DNA of 64,000 nt from Ascochyta rabiei (lineage: Eukaryota > Ascomycota > Dothideomycetes > Pleosporales > Didymellaceae): assembly GCF_004011695.2 (NCBI RefSeq), contig NC_082419.1, forward strand, positions 496,001-560,000, read 5' to 3'. The first letter of the stretch is position 1; each line of letters begins with the position of its first letter. Made by a program: the position numbers and the translations under genes. Positions 10,543 through 21,717 of this stretch are shown here, piece after piece. Under the pieces are notes generated by a model, which was not told the origin of the DNA, searched no databases, and was given only the letters and a program-made list of their open reading frames with translations.

Positions 10543-12441
10543 TTAGTGGTGGAACAGTCTGATGTGCTGCTCGACGAACGTGATACCCAGCTTCTCGGCG
10601 GTCTCAAAGACGGCGCCGTCATTTTGGCTTCCTGTTGGTGCAGCGATGTACTTGGCACCACTCCTGTGCGCCCTGAAGACATTGTCGATAAAGGGGAAGA
10701 AAGCGTCCGAGGACAGCGCAACGCCCTGGAGCTTCGACAACCACTCCTTGCGCTCCTCTGGGGTGAACGACTTAGGGACCTGGCCTTCCTCAAAATTTGC
10801 AGCGAAGTCATCGTACTCAATGCCAGCATCGGGGACGAGACCGGAGCAGAGGAGATCAATGGCGTTAGACTTGGAGGGACGCTTGGTGCCCTTCTTGAAC
10901 TTCAGGTTGAGGGTACGTTCGTGGAAGCGCATCCACCAGTTGTCAGCCTTGTCGCCTGCTAGACGTGTGCAGTGGATGCGGGCTAGACGTTGATTAGCAA
11001 AGGTACAACATTTCGATTGTTTTGGACTTACACTGCTGACCGGCACCAAGACCAACAACCTGACCGTTGAGCGCGTAGCAGACACTGTTAGACTGTGTGT
11101 ACTTGAGCGCAATGGTAGCCACCGTCAGATCACGCTGCGCAGACTCGGGCAGAGGGCCGGTACCCTTGGGGACAATGACGGTGTTGAAATTGTCCGCAGG
11201 CGCAATCTTGGCATCGTTGCGGTGCTGCTTAAGAGTGATGCCGTAGACCGTCCTTGTCTCCTCGGCGGATGGAACATAGTCGTTGTCCATCTGAAGGACG
11301 AGGTACTTGCCAGCCTTCTTTTTCTTGAGGATTTCCAGAGCCTCCGTGGTGTAGCCGGGCGCGATGACACCGTCAGAAACCTCTCGGCTGATGATCTTTG
11401 CAGTTGGCAGGTCGACCTCGTGGGACAGGGCAATCATGTCACCAAAACTGGACATCCTGTCGGCGCCACGAGCCCTAGCATAAGCCTGGGCGAGACCAGA
11501 CTTCTCGATACCCTCGATGTCGTCGACCATGTAGACCAGCCTCTCCTCCGCGCTGAGGGGAACACCAATAGCGGCACCGGCGGGAGACACATGCTTGAAG
11601 CTGGCAGCGGCTGGGTAGTTCAGCGCTTTGCTCAGCTCCTGGACTAAGGGCCATGCATTCAATGCATCTAGCAAGTTGATGTATCCTGGTGATCCACAAA
11701 GAACCTTGAAGGGCAGAGGCTTGTCAGGCATGGAGACCGTCGCAGGCTTCTGGTGGGGGTTGGCGCCGTATCGCAGAGGAAGGAACTGGTCGCCCTCGCC
11801 AGCGTACTTCTTTCGGAAAAACTCAGAGATGGCACTGTCGTATGCGGACGTCTGCTCGAAAGCCTTGAGAGCGTATCGCTGCCTGCTCTTCTCAGAAACC
11901 TCGCCATTGTTTGCCTTGAGCTCGGTAAGGAGGTCGTGGTAGTCGTTGGGGTCACTGATGATAGTGACGCGCGCGTGGTTCTTGGCCGCAGCTCGCAGAA
12001 GAGTGACACCGCCGATGTCAATCTCCTCAACAGCCTCGGGGATGGTGACGTTGATCCTGGCGACGGTCTCGGAGAAGGGGTATAGGTTACAGACGACGAA
12101 GTCGATCTTGTCGATGCTGTTTGCCGAGAGGTCCGAGTCGTCCGAGTCGAGGTTGCGTGCGAGAATGCCGCCGTGGACAGCAGGGTGAAGCGTCTTGACG
12201 CGTCCACCGAGCATCTCAGGTGCCTTGGTAATGGCAGAGACATCTTCGACGGGGAAATTGGCCTGGCGGATCATCTTGGCCGTGCCGCCAGAGGCGAGCA
12301 GCCGGACGTTGGCCTCATGAAGACCCTTAGCCAGGTCGAGCAGACCTGTCTTGTCGTAGACGGACAGAATAGCTGTGCAGTGTTAGAAGGAACAGCTCCT
12401 CTCATTCTAGCCAGCCACTGACCAGTTTTTTGGCCACCCAT
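10543..12441 (-). CDS. ADE16: Bifunctional AICAR transformylase / IMP cyclohydrolase
   Basis: Predicted 599-residue cytosolic enzyme for the last two steps of de novo purine synthesis: AICAR to FAICAR with 10-formyl-THF, then ring closure to IMP. Exons are 12441-12423, 12372-11032 and 10982-10543, with introns of 50 and 49 nt. The tiny first exon encodes MGGQKT and joins to [10 protein letters not shown]. The cyclohydrolase domain spans about residues 1-200 ([44 protein letters not shown]). The transformylase domain follows, with the catalytic Lys-His pair of SFKHVSPAG at residues 266-267. The C-terminus reads HIRLFHH, as in the family. Intron 2 falls inside [18 protein letters not shown] and is removed exactly. 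Ascomycete yeasts have ADE16 and ADE17 paralogues; the symbol here denotes the family rather than which paralogue. Confidence 0.96.
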
Positions 12442-13038
12442 GTTGATCGAATGCTTCAATGACTATGTGTGATCAAATGAAGTGGGAACGAGAATACGAG
12501 TCAAAGAGTTTCTGGGGTCGAATAGCGCAGACGCCCAGCGTGGGGTGTCTTGATATTTTTGCGCAGCAATCTGCCCCGCTGTGACGATGCTCCCTCCCCT
12601 CGAGTTCCGATCTCGCTGACTTCGCGTACGCTACGGCTTCCCCCTCCGGCAGCGCTATCGAGCAAACGGCATTACCAACAGCACCGTCTCCCAGTCCACC
12701 ATCGACTGCTGGAGCGGCTGCGTGATACCATGCTGTAGTTGATCCATTGTGCTGATTGCATACTTCCCACTTGCACCACATAACCCCAGCTTACATGACT
12801 AGCGCTAGCCTCGGTTCTCCAGGCTCTTCATCGCCCAAGCTTACTGGATCATCTACATCATCTTCGGGCTGTATGACAGGCGGTGTTGTCTGTGGAAGTT
12901 CGTGTATGATTCTCCAGCTTCGTATATGATTTGTCGCACCACGTTATTGCGCTAGATATTCCCATCCCGTGTTCTACGTGACAGCGCCGTCGAGCAGAGC
13001 AAGCTACCACAGCTCGAAGCTAAGCGTCACACGCCAAT
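12442..13038. promoter_or_regulatory. Divergent promoter region, ADE16 / Nudix gene
   Basis: The start codons lie back to back across 597 bp. The region must carry both promoters. No purine-pathway regulatory site can be assigned with confidence and no further gene is seen. Confidence 0.45.
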
Positions 13039-14508
13039 ATGCCAGCCCAAACAAACGCCGGAGATCTGATCGCACACCTCAAGTCCGTTCTCCTCGAACT
13101 CAACGCGCACCCGTATCCAGAAGTCGCGTGTCCTCCAGAGGTACCCAAACGCGCATCTGTCGCCCTGATCTTACGCGTGCAACCAAACTACAACCATTGG
13201 CCAGCATATGCAGATAAACCTCTGCACTCTGCATCACAACATCCGCCAAAACCGCGCCGACGATCCTCCGCGGCTTCAGCATCCAGCCACAAGCTGGAGT
13301 TTGAAGACATCCTACACGCCTTCTTCGAGCAGGACTGGGTGAAGCATGGCGATCCTGAGGTGCTCTTCATCAAGCGAGCGACGAGGATCGGCGATAAGTG
13401 GAATGGGCACGTAGCTTTGCCTGGAGGGAAGAGAGATCCAGAGGATGACGACGATGCTGTCACCGCTATGAGGGAAGCGCTCGAGGAGGTTGGGATCGAT
13501 CTGGGTTACCACAACGCAATAGCAGTTGGTAACCTCCCTCAGCGGATAGTCACCACAAGCTGGGGTAAAGTCCCGTAAGCATCACCACTTATCCTGTTAA
13601 TCATTGGTGCTGATACACCCAGACTCATGGTACTTTGTCCCTACATCTACCTCCTTACCTCGCCCTCCTATCCAGCCCAACGCCTCCAGCCCACCGAAGT
13701 AGCCTCTTCGCACTGGGTGCCCATCCGCGCACTCCTCTCTCCCGTCCTCCGTACCCACGAATACGCCGACGTAAGCGCGCGCCTCGCGAAATCCGAACTC
13801 GGCATAAAGCGCTGGTTCCTGCAGGCCATGCTCTCGAAGATGATGTTTGCAGCCATCCGCCTCGTACCCTCCAGCTCCACACACTGCGCCACGATACCAG
13901 ACTTCGTGCCCGCTTTTAGTGCACCGCCAAAGGGCGCGGTTGGGAAAGCGAGGGACTTGGTCTTTGGAGAGGACCGTGGGGACGGAAAACCGCCGCTGTT
14001 GCTTTGGGGACTGACACTGGGCGTTGTGAGTGATTTCCTGGAGCACATTCCGCCGCACAATGCGCTAGAGCTGTGGACGTACCCCACGTTCACGAGCTGG
14101 GATGTGAGGTTCGTCATGTGGGCCATGTCATATCGATTCAGGCGTCAGAAATCAATTGAGATGTCGTCTATGTCTACGCGCTCCTCCACCACTGCGGGCG
14201 AGCAGGACCTGCCGGGCTTTGGCAGCGAGGCTGTAGGGCCCATCTTCAGCGAAGGAGAAGAGGCGGTAGGTAAGCCTGGTGAAGTGGGGATAGCAGGGCT
14301 GGGTGTTGGGCGTGGATGGGGACAAACTGGGAGGGCAAAGATGGTTGCAAGAGGTGCGGCTGTCAATTCGATGCTGGAGGGATACTATCCCATTGTGAGG
14401 AAAGCCGTAGCAACGGCGCTGGTGGGAAGGATAAGTGTGTTTGCGCTGCTAGCATTTGTAGCCTGGAAGAAAGTGGACTGGAAACGGTTGGTGAGCCTAA
14501 AAAGATAG
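13039..14508 (+). CDS. Nudix hydrolase with C-terminal membrane anchor
   Basis: Predicted 473-residue protein from exons 13039-13574 and 13623-14508; the 48-nt intron has a GTAAGC donor and CCCAG acceptor. A Nudix domain of the CoA-pyrophosphatase-like group lies in the N-terminal half. EVLFIKRATR is followed by WNGHVALPGGKRDPE (Gly pair at residues 129-130) and REALEEVGIDLG (residues 145-156), carrying the Glu residues that bind metal. Between residues 55 and 85 there is a basic, Pro/Ser-rich insertion. The region after the domain is unusually long and ends in one hydrophobic segment, about residues 441-460, followed by a basic tail. This suggests a tail-anchored enzyme facing the cytosol. 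Nudix enzymes of this type hydrolyse CoA or related nucleoside diphosphates; the actual substrate is unknown. Confidence 0.85.
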
Positions 14509-16420
14509 AGCTCGCTGACCTTCTTCGTAGATAGGTATAATGCATACCACATAGACGTACAATCGTAGATATTATTGGCATCCCCTGCAGACCTTTGAAA
14601 AACTTCCCTCACCCATTGCCCGCCAAGCTCAAGGTTCACTGACTCCATGTCCCCACGCTTGGTACTGTTTGAGAGAAAATTACCTTGGGAAGCGCACATC
14701 GACGCTAGGTGCAATCTCAGTTAAGGGAAGGATCCGTACAACGGCGGGCAGGGGCCGATCGTGCTAAATGGATCTGGGTTTGGCTGGCATGTGAAAGTCT
14801 GGAGAAGACCCACTTTGGCGACGTTCAACGTTGTTTGAACGCCACGGTATAGCTGTGTAGTCGTGATTTGCCACGATGTTGTGTTGAGAAAGATTAGATT
14901 TATGTTTTGCTCGGAGTGTAGGTGTGTCTGATAAGAATTAGTGTACTGTATGAGCCAGTTCCGTCATGACAAGAACGTTTTTAGCTGTTCACAGTCGTTG
15001 GTTGACCTTGCAGACTTGATATCAAGGAAGATGCAGCAGCAGAGCGTGGTGGTTGTAGTTTCAGGCAATTGGTCGGCTTGGTCGGCTTGGGCGAGACGTG
15101 TGGTGGTTGATGCCTATCATTGGTCGTCATGAGCACCGGAGTAAATCGGTGGCCTGCAAACAGCTGAGTCCTGCTGTCAGCGGCTCAGCTATGCGGGTGT
15201 GTTGAGGCGATTCCCCCTTTCACATGAGCTGTCGAGGCGCTTTCATCCGATAACATCTGATAGCGATTGACACGATTCTTGCAAGGCGTGGATAAGCATT
15301 GATTTGATATGTCGCAATTCGAGTTGTACGTCAGTGTAGTTTAGCTCAAAGCTCACCGCCTTTACTGCCTTGACCAAAGCTATGGCTCTTAGGTCAGCAT
15401 CTGGTACGAGATACATCGAACACTCGGTCAGTGTATGACAGCCTCAAGTTTGCCACAACAGGAACGGAGCTGAAGCCTCGGTAAGGTGGTTGGTCTCACC
15501 AATCACCTTATCGATAGAGACGCTAGCGCGATGCCCTGCAGGAAGGCCGGTGGGTCTTCGAAGTTTGACCCCGGCTTTGCACGAAAGGATCCGTTGGTGA
15601 AAATGTGCAATTGCATCTGCTGTTGCGTCGCTTTTGGGTTGCCAGTGTGCGCAGATACTGTCTCCGTTGCCTCGGCGCATCAGAATGCCATGTTACACTC
15701 GGAAGGTTCTCGGACGTTGGCGCAAAGCGGGTCGGCGCAAACTTGGTACCTGCTGAGATTGGGCCTCTAGGCGAGGCTGCAGAGCAAACCAACGGAAAAG
15801 AACGCGTGATAGGCGGTGCAAGTTGGCGGTCTAAAAGCCGTGCCCCTGCGCCAAGACAGCGGACAAAGCAGCGCCCCAGACAAGGCAGAAGGAGGAGGCG
15901 TGTTGAGGCTACAGAGTGTGCGATGCATGCCGCCACTGTGGATACTGTAGACAAGTCGTGTTTCGCACTCAGTGTAGTGCTCACGGTGTTCAATGCGGTG
16001 GCAAGTGTAGCCAGAAGAAACCAGTCTGGCATTTTTCCGAGTGGAGAGATGGAGATCGGAAGTGCATTAGCAGTCGAGCTGGAGCTGTCTAATTGGGACC
16101 CCTGTTCTCGAACACCTCTGCTCGCGACGCTTACCAGAGTTGTCAGGGTCTACCCAAAATTCCAATCGACACCGCCTGGCGCATCTTTGGTGCTTTAAAA
16201 ACTGCAGCCCGCTCTCAATTGCTTGCCCTTCAATTCCTCCTGGATTCTTCTATTCCGCGACGGTCTTCAGCCTATCGTTCTTTTGTTGTCGTTGCAGGCA
16301 TTCGACCTCAACAAACGATCTGCATCTCAACAAGTCTTCTGCAACTTGTCCCTTTCGTTGCCCCTCAACCACGGGCACTCTTAACGCCATCCTCATCGAC
16401 ATCCCATTGTTGTCTTCACG
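14509..16420. other. Long spacer upstream of the desaturase gene
   Basis: There are 1.9 kb without a supportable gene. Overlapping open frames on both strands at about 15.5-16.2 kb (169 and 197 codons) have Arg/Ser/Ala-rich, unconserved-looking products and fail as genes. The last 220 bp are strongly pyrimidine-rich on the plus strand, typical of the leader of a highly expressed fungal gene. A TATA-like TTTAAAAA lies near 16194. A leader intron is possible but cannot be proved. Confidence 0.45.
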
Positions 16421-17896
16421 ATGGCTGCCACCACCACTGCCCGCCCTGTGGGTGCTCTGAGGCGCAATGTCACCGCCGACTCGGCTCCTTCGACCATTGC
16501 AAACTCGCCATCCGACTCCCTAGCTGGATCGGCTTCCAACACTTCCCTGTCGTCGCTCGGCTCTGAGGCTGACATCGTCGCTAAGCCCGCCGGCAAGCTT
16601 CTCGATACCTACGGCAACGAGTTCGAGATCCCCGACTACACCATTGGCCAGCTCCGCTCTGCCATCCCCAAGCACTGCTTCGAGCGCTCCGCCGTCCGCA
16701 GTCTGGGCTACGTTGCCCGCGACCTTGCTCAGCTCGCGGCTACCTTCTACCTATTCCACAACTATGTGACGCCCGAGACCATCTCTTCGATGCCCGTTCG
16801 CGCTGTCCTGTGGACTCTGTACACCTTCATGCAGGGTCTGTCTGGAACCGGTCTTTGGGTCATGGCCCACGAGTGCGGTCACCAGGCCTTCTCTCCCTCC
16901 AAGGTCCTCAACGATACCGTTGGCTGGGTCTGCCACTCCGCTCTTCTTGTCCCCTACTTCTCCTGGAAAATCTCCCACGGCAAGCACCACAAGGCCACTG
17001 GCCACATGGAGCGCGACATGGTCTTCGTGCCCAAGACCCGTGAGGTCTACGCTTCCCGTGTTGGCAAGTTCGTCCACGAGCTCCACGAGTTGACCGAGGA
17101 GACTCCCATCGCTACCCTCATCCACATGGTCACTCAGCAGCTTGGTGGCTGGCCCACGTACCTGATGAGCAACGTCACCGGCCACAACTTCCACGAGCGC
17201 CAGTCCGAGGGCAAGGGTGTCGGCAAGAAGAACGGCTTCTTGAAGGGCGTCAACCACTTCAACCCCTCGTCTCCTCTGTATGAGAAGAAGGACGAGAAGC
17301 TCATCCTGCTCTCTGATGTCGGCATTGCCATCACCCTTGCTGCTCTTACCTGGGTCGGCAAGAACTACGGTTTTGCCAACCTCCTCGTCTGGTACATCAT
17401 TCCTTACCTCTGGGTCAACCACTGGCTCGTTGCCATTACCTTCCTTCAGCACACCGACCCCACTCTTCCTCACTACGACGCAAAGACCTGGACTTACGTT
17501 CGCGGAGCCGCTGCTACCATCGACCGTGAGTTCGGCTTCATCGGACGCACTCTCCTCCACGGCATCATCGAGACCCACGTTCTCCACCACTACATCTCCA
17601 CCATCCCCTTCTACAACGCTGATGAGGCTTCTGAGGCTATCAAGCCCGTTATGGGCAAGCACTACCGCTCTGATACCGAGGGTGGCTCGATCGGTTTCAT
17701 CAAGTCCATGTGGAAGAGTGCTCGCATGTGTCAGTGGGTCGAGCCCACCGAGGGTGCCACCGGTGAGAACGCTGGTGTTCTGTTCTTCCGCAACCACAAC
17801 GGCCTTGGTGTCCCACCCACAAAGGTCATGGCCCCGGTCGCTCAGACGACTGCTGGCAAGGGCGCGAAGATGGAGATTGGCCCTGAGGACGAGTAG
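16421..17896 (+). CDS. Delta-12 fatty acid desaturase (oleate to linoleate)
   Basis: Intron-less 491-residue integral membrane enzyme of the endoplasmic reticulum. It introduces the delta-12 double bond into oleoyl chains using cytochrome b5, oxygen and di-iron. All three histidine boxes are present: HECGH from residue 150, HGKHH from residue 186 (in ISHGKHHKATGHMERD) and HVLHH from residue 386. Hydrophobic segments lie between them as expected. The N-terminal 60 residues are Ser/Thr/Ala-rich and the C-terminus is soluble, as in other ascomycete FAD2-type enzymes. Codons are almost uniformly C-ending, much more biased than in neighbouring genes, and the leader is pyrimidine-rich; both point to strong expression. 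A delta-15 or bifunctional delta-12/15 activity cannot be excluded by eye. Confidence 0.94.
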   Translation: MAATTTARPVGALRRNVTADSAPSTIANSPSDSLAGSASNTSLSSLGSEADIVAKPAGKLLDTYGNEFEIPDYTIGQLRSAIPKHCFERSAVRSLGYVARDLAQLAATFYLFHNYVTPETISSMPVRAVLWTLYTFMQGLSGTGLWVMAHECGHQAFSPSKVLNDTVGWVCHSALLVPYFSWKISHGKHHKATGHMERDMVFVPKTREVYASRVGKFVHELHELTEETPIATLIHMVTQQLGGWPTYLMSNVTGHNFHERQSEGKGVGKKNGFLKGVNHFNPSSPLYEKKDEKLILLSDVGIAITLAALTWVGKNYGFANLLVWYIIPYLWVNHWLVAITFLQHTDPTLPHYDAKTWTYVRGAAATIDREFGFIGRTLLHGIIETHVLHHYISTIPFYNADEASEAIKPVMGKHYRSDTEGGSIGFIKSMWKSARMCQWVEPTEGATGENAGVLFFRNHNGLGVPPTKVMAPVAQTTAGKGAKMEIGPEDE

Positions 17897-18723
17897 ACTA
17901 TACGACGAGAGTATGATCTAGTGCAGATCATGCTGTGCTCTTTGAAAGGCGTTTGGGGTAATAGTGTTCTCTTCTTTTTGCTTGGAGTTGATTGTTAGGC
18001 TGCGTAAAGGCGGATAGATCTCGATATCCTGGCTTTGGAGCGACTTGCAGTGAGGCTTGTAGATCGACACGGCGATTAATGAAATGTATCGATATGTTCA
18101 CCACTGCTGTCATCTATCCGTGTCAAGCGATGTGTGCTTTGGAGCTGCAAAGATGAGAGAGGGACGTAAAACTATCGTGATTCAAGCTTGCACGACCCCC
18201 GCCAACATCCGTGTGAGCAGCCGCGTGCCAGGCGTAACTGTTATGTCAAGACTCGCAGCACGTAGCGTCAAAGCAGCATGCAACGATTGCGAGGCTTAAA
18301 CAAGACGGACATGTGTCTCTTCACACAGCATCGTCTTTTCGCAAAAGTAGCGAAACATTCATCTTCACAGCAATATGTAGCGACGTTGGTAAGGAACGAG
18401 ATATCATCAGATGCCTCCTCTGCTCCAGCTACCTCGCACGGTAGGTCGTGCTCTGGGACACGTAATAGAGGAGGGCCGAGTAAAGGGCTCGACATTCCTA
18501 CAATAAATTGTGTCCGTAATGAGTGAAGAGAGGAAAGAGGGTGAGGGCAACCGAAGAATTTTGTTCAGCGCACGACGCTCGGACGCCTGACCAATCACGC
18601 CTGCCACGAATTGGATGATTCCTGGCCTTGGCAACGTGCTCATGGAAGGTGCATCTGATAATCTGCAGCTACGACACGACCTCCCGCAATACGTCCCATC
18701 GCCCCCCTTCACACGCCCCCAAC
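17897..18723. other. Spacer, desaturase 3' end to complex I subunit start
   Basis: These 827 bp hold the 3' region of the desaturase and the promoter of the next plus-strand gene. Short open frames look random. No RNA gene or repeat is seen. Confidence 0.5.
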
Positions 18724-21202
18724 ATGCTGCGGCAACAATTGATCCGGTCGCTGAAGAGGCCTGCCCACCGCGCAGCCCTCAATGGCAGCCGGGCTTTTAC
18801 TGCCTCGGCCCCCCGGCCTGCAGAGGTCGAGCTCACAATCGGTTTGTGCCACCCCCCGTTGCCCGCGAGGCCTGCGAAGGCGAGCGCTGACATGCTGTAC
18901 AGATGGAAAGAAGGTCTCAATCGAAGGTACGCTGCCTCACTGACCCCGCTCGCAGCTGCAGACACAGTCCTAACGCCCCCCGAACAGCCGGCTCGGCCCT
19001 CATTCAGGCCTGCGAAAAGGCCGGCAGCACCGTGCCGCGATACTGCTACCACGAGAAGCTGATGATTGCCGGTAACTGCCGCATGTGTCTGGTCGAAGTG
19101 GAGCGGGCTCCCAAGCCAGTCGCCTCGTGCGCGTGGCCGGTGCAGCCAGGCATGGTGGTCAAGACCGACTCGCCGCTCGTCCACAAGGCGCGCGAGGGTG
19201 TCATGGAGTTTCTGCTTGCCAACCACCCGCTCGACTGCCCCATTTGCGACCAGGGAGGCGAATGCGATCTCCAAGACCAGTCGATGAGGTACGGCGCCGA
19301 CCGTGGACGATTCCACGAGATTGGTGGCAAGCGTGCTGTAGAGGACAAGAACATCGGACCTCTGATCAAGGTAGGACTCTCGTCACAGGACCTGCAAATT
19401 CTATGCTTACGACCCCCAGACTTCCATGAACAGGTGCATTCACTGCACGCGATGCATTCGTTTCTCCAACGACGTCGCTGGCGCTCCCGAGATGGGCTCC
19501 ACTGGCCGTGGCAACGACCTGCAGATTGGCACATACCTCGAGACTTCCCTCGACTCTGAGCTTTCTGGAAACGTCATCGATCTTTGCCCCGTCGGTGCCC
19601 TCGTTTCGAAGCCCTATGCCTTCAAGGCTCGTCCCTGGGAGCTGTACAAGACTGAGACAGTTGATGTCCTCGATGGCCTTGGCTCCAACATCCGCGTCGA
19701 CTCTCGCGGTATCCAGGTTATGAGGATTCTGCCCCGTCTCAACGACGATGTCAACGAGGAATGGATCAACGACAAGACCCGATTCGCATGCGACGCTCTT
19801 AGCACACAGCGCTTGGTCAACCCGCTCATCCGCGTCGATGATCAGTTCCAGCCTGCATCTTGGGAGCAGGCTCTTGTTGAAATTGGAAACGCCTTCAAGA
19901 AGATTGCCCCCAAGGAGAACGAGATCAAGTTCGTTGCCGGGCACCTTGTTGAGGCCGAGACTCTCGTGGCCGCGAAGGACCTTGCTAACAAGCTTGGCTC
20001 CGACAACCTGGCTCTTGACCAGCCTGGAGGCAGCCAGCCCATTGCTCACGGTATCGACAGCCGTGCTAACTACTCGTTCAACTCCAGGATTTACGGTGTG
20101 GAGGAGGCTGATGCCATTCTTCTCATTGGTACCAACCCTCGACATGAGGCCGCTGTTCTCAACGCCCGTATCCGAAAGCAGTGGTTGAGGTCAGACCTCC
20201 AGATTGGTCTCGTTGGTGAGGACTTTGAGAGCACGTTCGAGTACTCGAAGCTTGGAGACAACGCCAATGACTTGAAGAGTGCTCTGTCCGGCGAGTTCGG
20301 AAAGGTGCTCCAGGGTGCCAAGAAGCCAATGATCGTCGTTGGCAGCGCTGTCGCTGAGCACGCCGATGCCAAATCCATCTTCGAGCAGGTCGGTTCCTTC
20401 GTCGAGAAGAACAAGGCCAGCTTCGCCACACCCGAGTGGAATGGCTACAACGTCCTTCAGCGAACAGCTTCCCGCACAGGTGCTTATGATGTTGGATTCA
20501 CTGTCCCCTCGCCCGAGGTCGCCAACACCAAGCCCAAGTTTGTCTGGTTGCTCGGCGCTGACGAGATCAACGAGGCCGAGCTGCCCAAGGATGCTTTCGT
20601 TATCTACCAGGGTCATCACGGTGACCGTGGCGCTCAGCTCGCTGATGTTGTCCTGCCTGGAGCTGCTTACACCGAGAAGTCTGTTACATACGTCAACACT
20701 GAGGGCCGTGTACAGATGTCCCGTGCTGCTGTCGGTCTGCCTGGCGCTTCAAGAGAAGACTGGAAGATCATCCGAGCAGCCTCGGAGTACCTCGGTGCTG
20801 AGCTGCCCTACGATGACGTTGAACAGCTTCGCGACCGTATGGAGGAGATTTCTCCCGCTCTCAGGAGGTACGACTTGGTCGAGTCGACTTCTCTGCCTGG
20901 CCTCAGCAAGGTACAGCTGGTAGACCAGAACAAGGGATCGCAGGTATCTGGCCAGGCTCTCGAGAAACCCATTAAGAACTTTTTCTTCACAGATGCCATT
21001 TCAAGAAAGTAAGTAGCACTCTGTCTCATCCGCGAATTCACGTCATGCTAAAAACTTTAGTTCGCCGACAATGGCACGATGCTCAGCAGCGAAGGAGCAG
21101 AAGAACCCCAAGACCAACTTCATGGCACCTGGATATCCTGACCCTCAGGTCGGCTACGGGCCTCAGGGAACACCTCAGATCGCGTCGGCAGCCAACATCT
21201 AA
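18724..21202 (+). CDS. NADH:ubiquinone oxidoreductase 78-kDa subunit (NDUFS1/NUO-78)
   Basis: Predicted 751-residue precursor of the largest complex I peripheral-arm subunit, imported into the mitochondrial matrix. Five exons: 18724-18841, 18903-18926 (a 24-nt micro-exon), 18988-19370, 19420-21008 and 21061-21202. All four splices keep one frame. The N-terminus ([20 protein letters not shown], then [10 protein letters not shown]) is a mitochondrial presequence. Iron-sulphur ligands are visible in order: the 2Fe-2S N1b set in [17 protein letters not shown] and ASCAWPV; the HxxxCxxC of [17 protein letters not shown] (N5); and [12 protein letters not shown] with [14 protein letters not shown] (N4). 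The molybdopterin-oxidoreductase-like domain follows to the end. The micro-exon supplies DGKKVSIE just before [13 protein letters not shown]. Length matches the family (about 740-750). Confidence 0.96.
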
Positions 21203-21717
21203 GCAAACGTAAAGCATGGGTTTGAGAAATCAGGAGGGAGTTTTGAATTGTACATAGGCTCACATTTTCCTTTATCAGTTCTGGCATGCGACTTGCATGA
21301 TGTTGAGTGTATGAGAATACCAGCGTATTTGTTCAACTAGGAGATCTCGTCGTGATATATACTTACGATGTCGTTTACAGTCTACAATGCACTGAGGCCG
21401 ACAACGGTCCGGTCAGACGCTTTTGATGCTTGATTGACACTTGCGCGAATTAACTCGTCATGCCAAGGAGCTATTCCAGTTCCAAAATCTTGTACCTTCT
21501 TCATCTGTGAATCAAACAGAGTCCTACTCAACATAGCAAGCGTTTGCCTTTCCACGTCATATCTGATGCTCTCCAAAGCAACGAAAATTTCTTCTTGCGA
21601 TACTGTTACTGCTCCGGTCAAGTAAGCACACTGGTGTTTGTTCTAGCCATTGTTGAGCCAACCCCACATCTACCATATCTTTGGTATTTCTACGAGCTTT
21701 CGAGGACAACAATCACG
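21203..21717. other. Spacer, complex I subunit to antiporter gene
   Basis: These 515 bp are non-coding: the 3' region of the 78-kDa subunit gene and the leader and promoter of the antiporter gene. An open frame runs into the antiporter from 21544, but its upstream 58 codons look like leader sequence. Confidence 0.5.

Noticed and set aside
15523..16198. Overlapping 169- and 197-codon frames upstream of the desaturase
   Set aside because: Products are Arg/Ser/Ala-rich without conservation cues, and the region is better explained as promoter and leader.
16751..17797. 348-codon minus-strand frame within the desaturase gene
   Set aside because: Antisense shadow caused by strong C-ending codon bias in the real gene.
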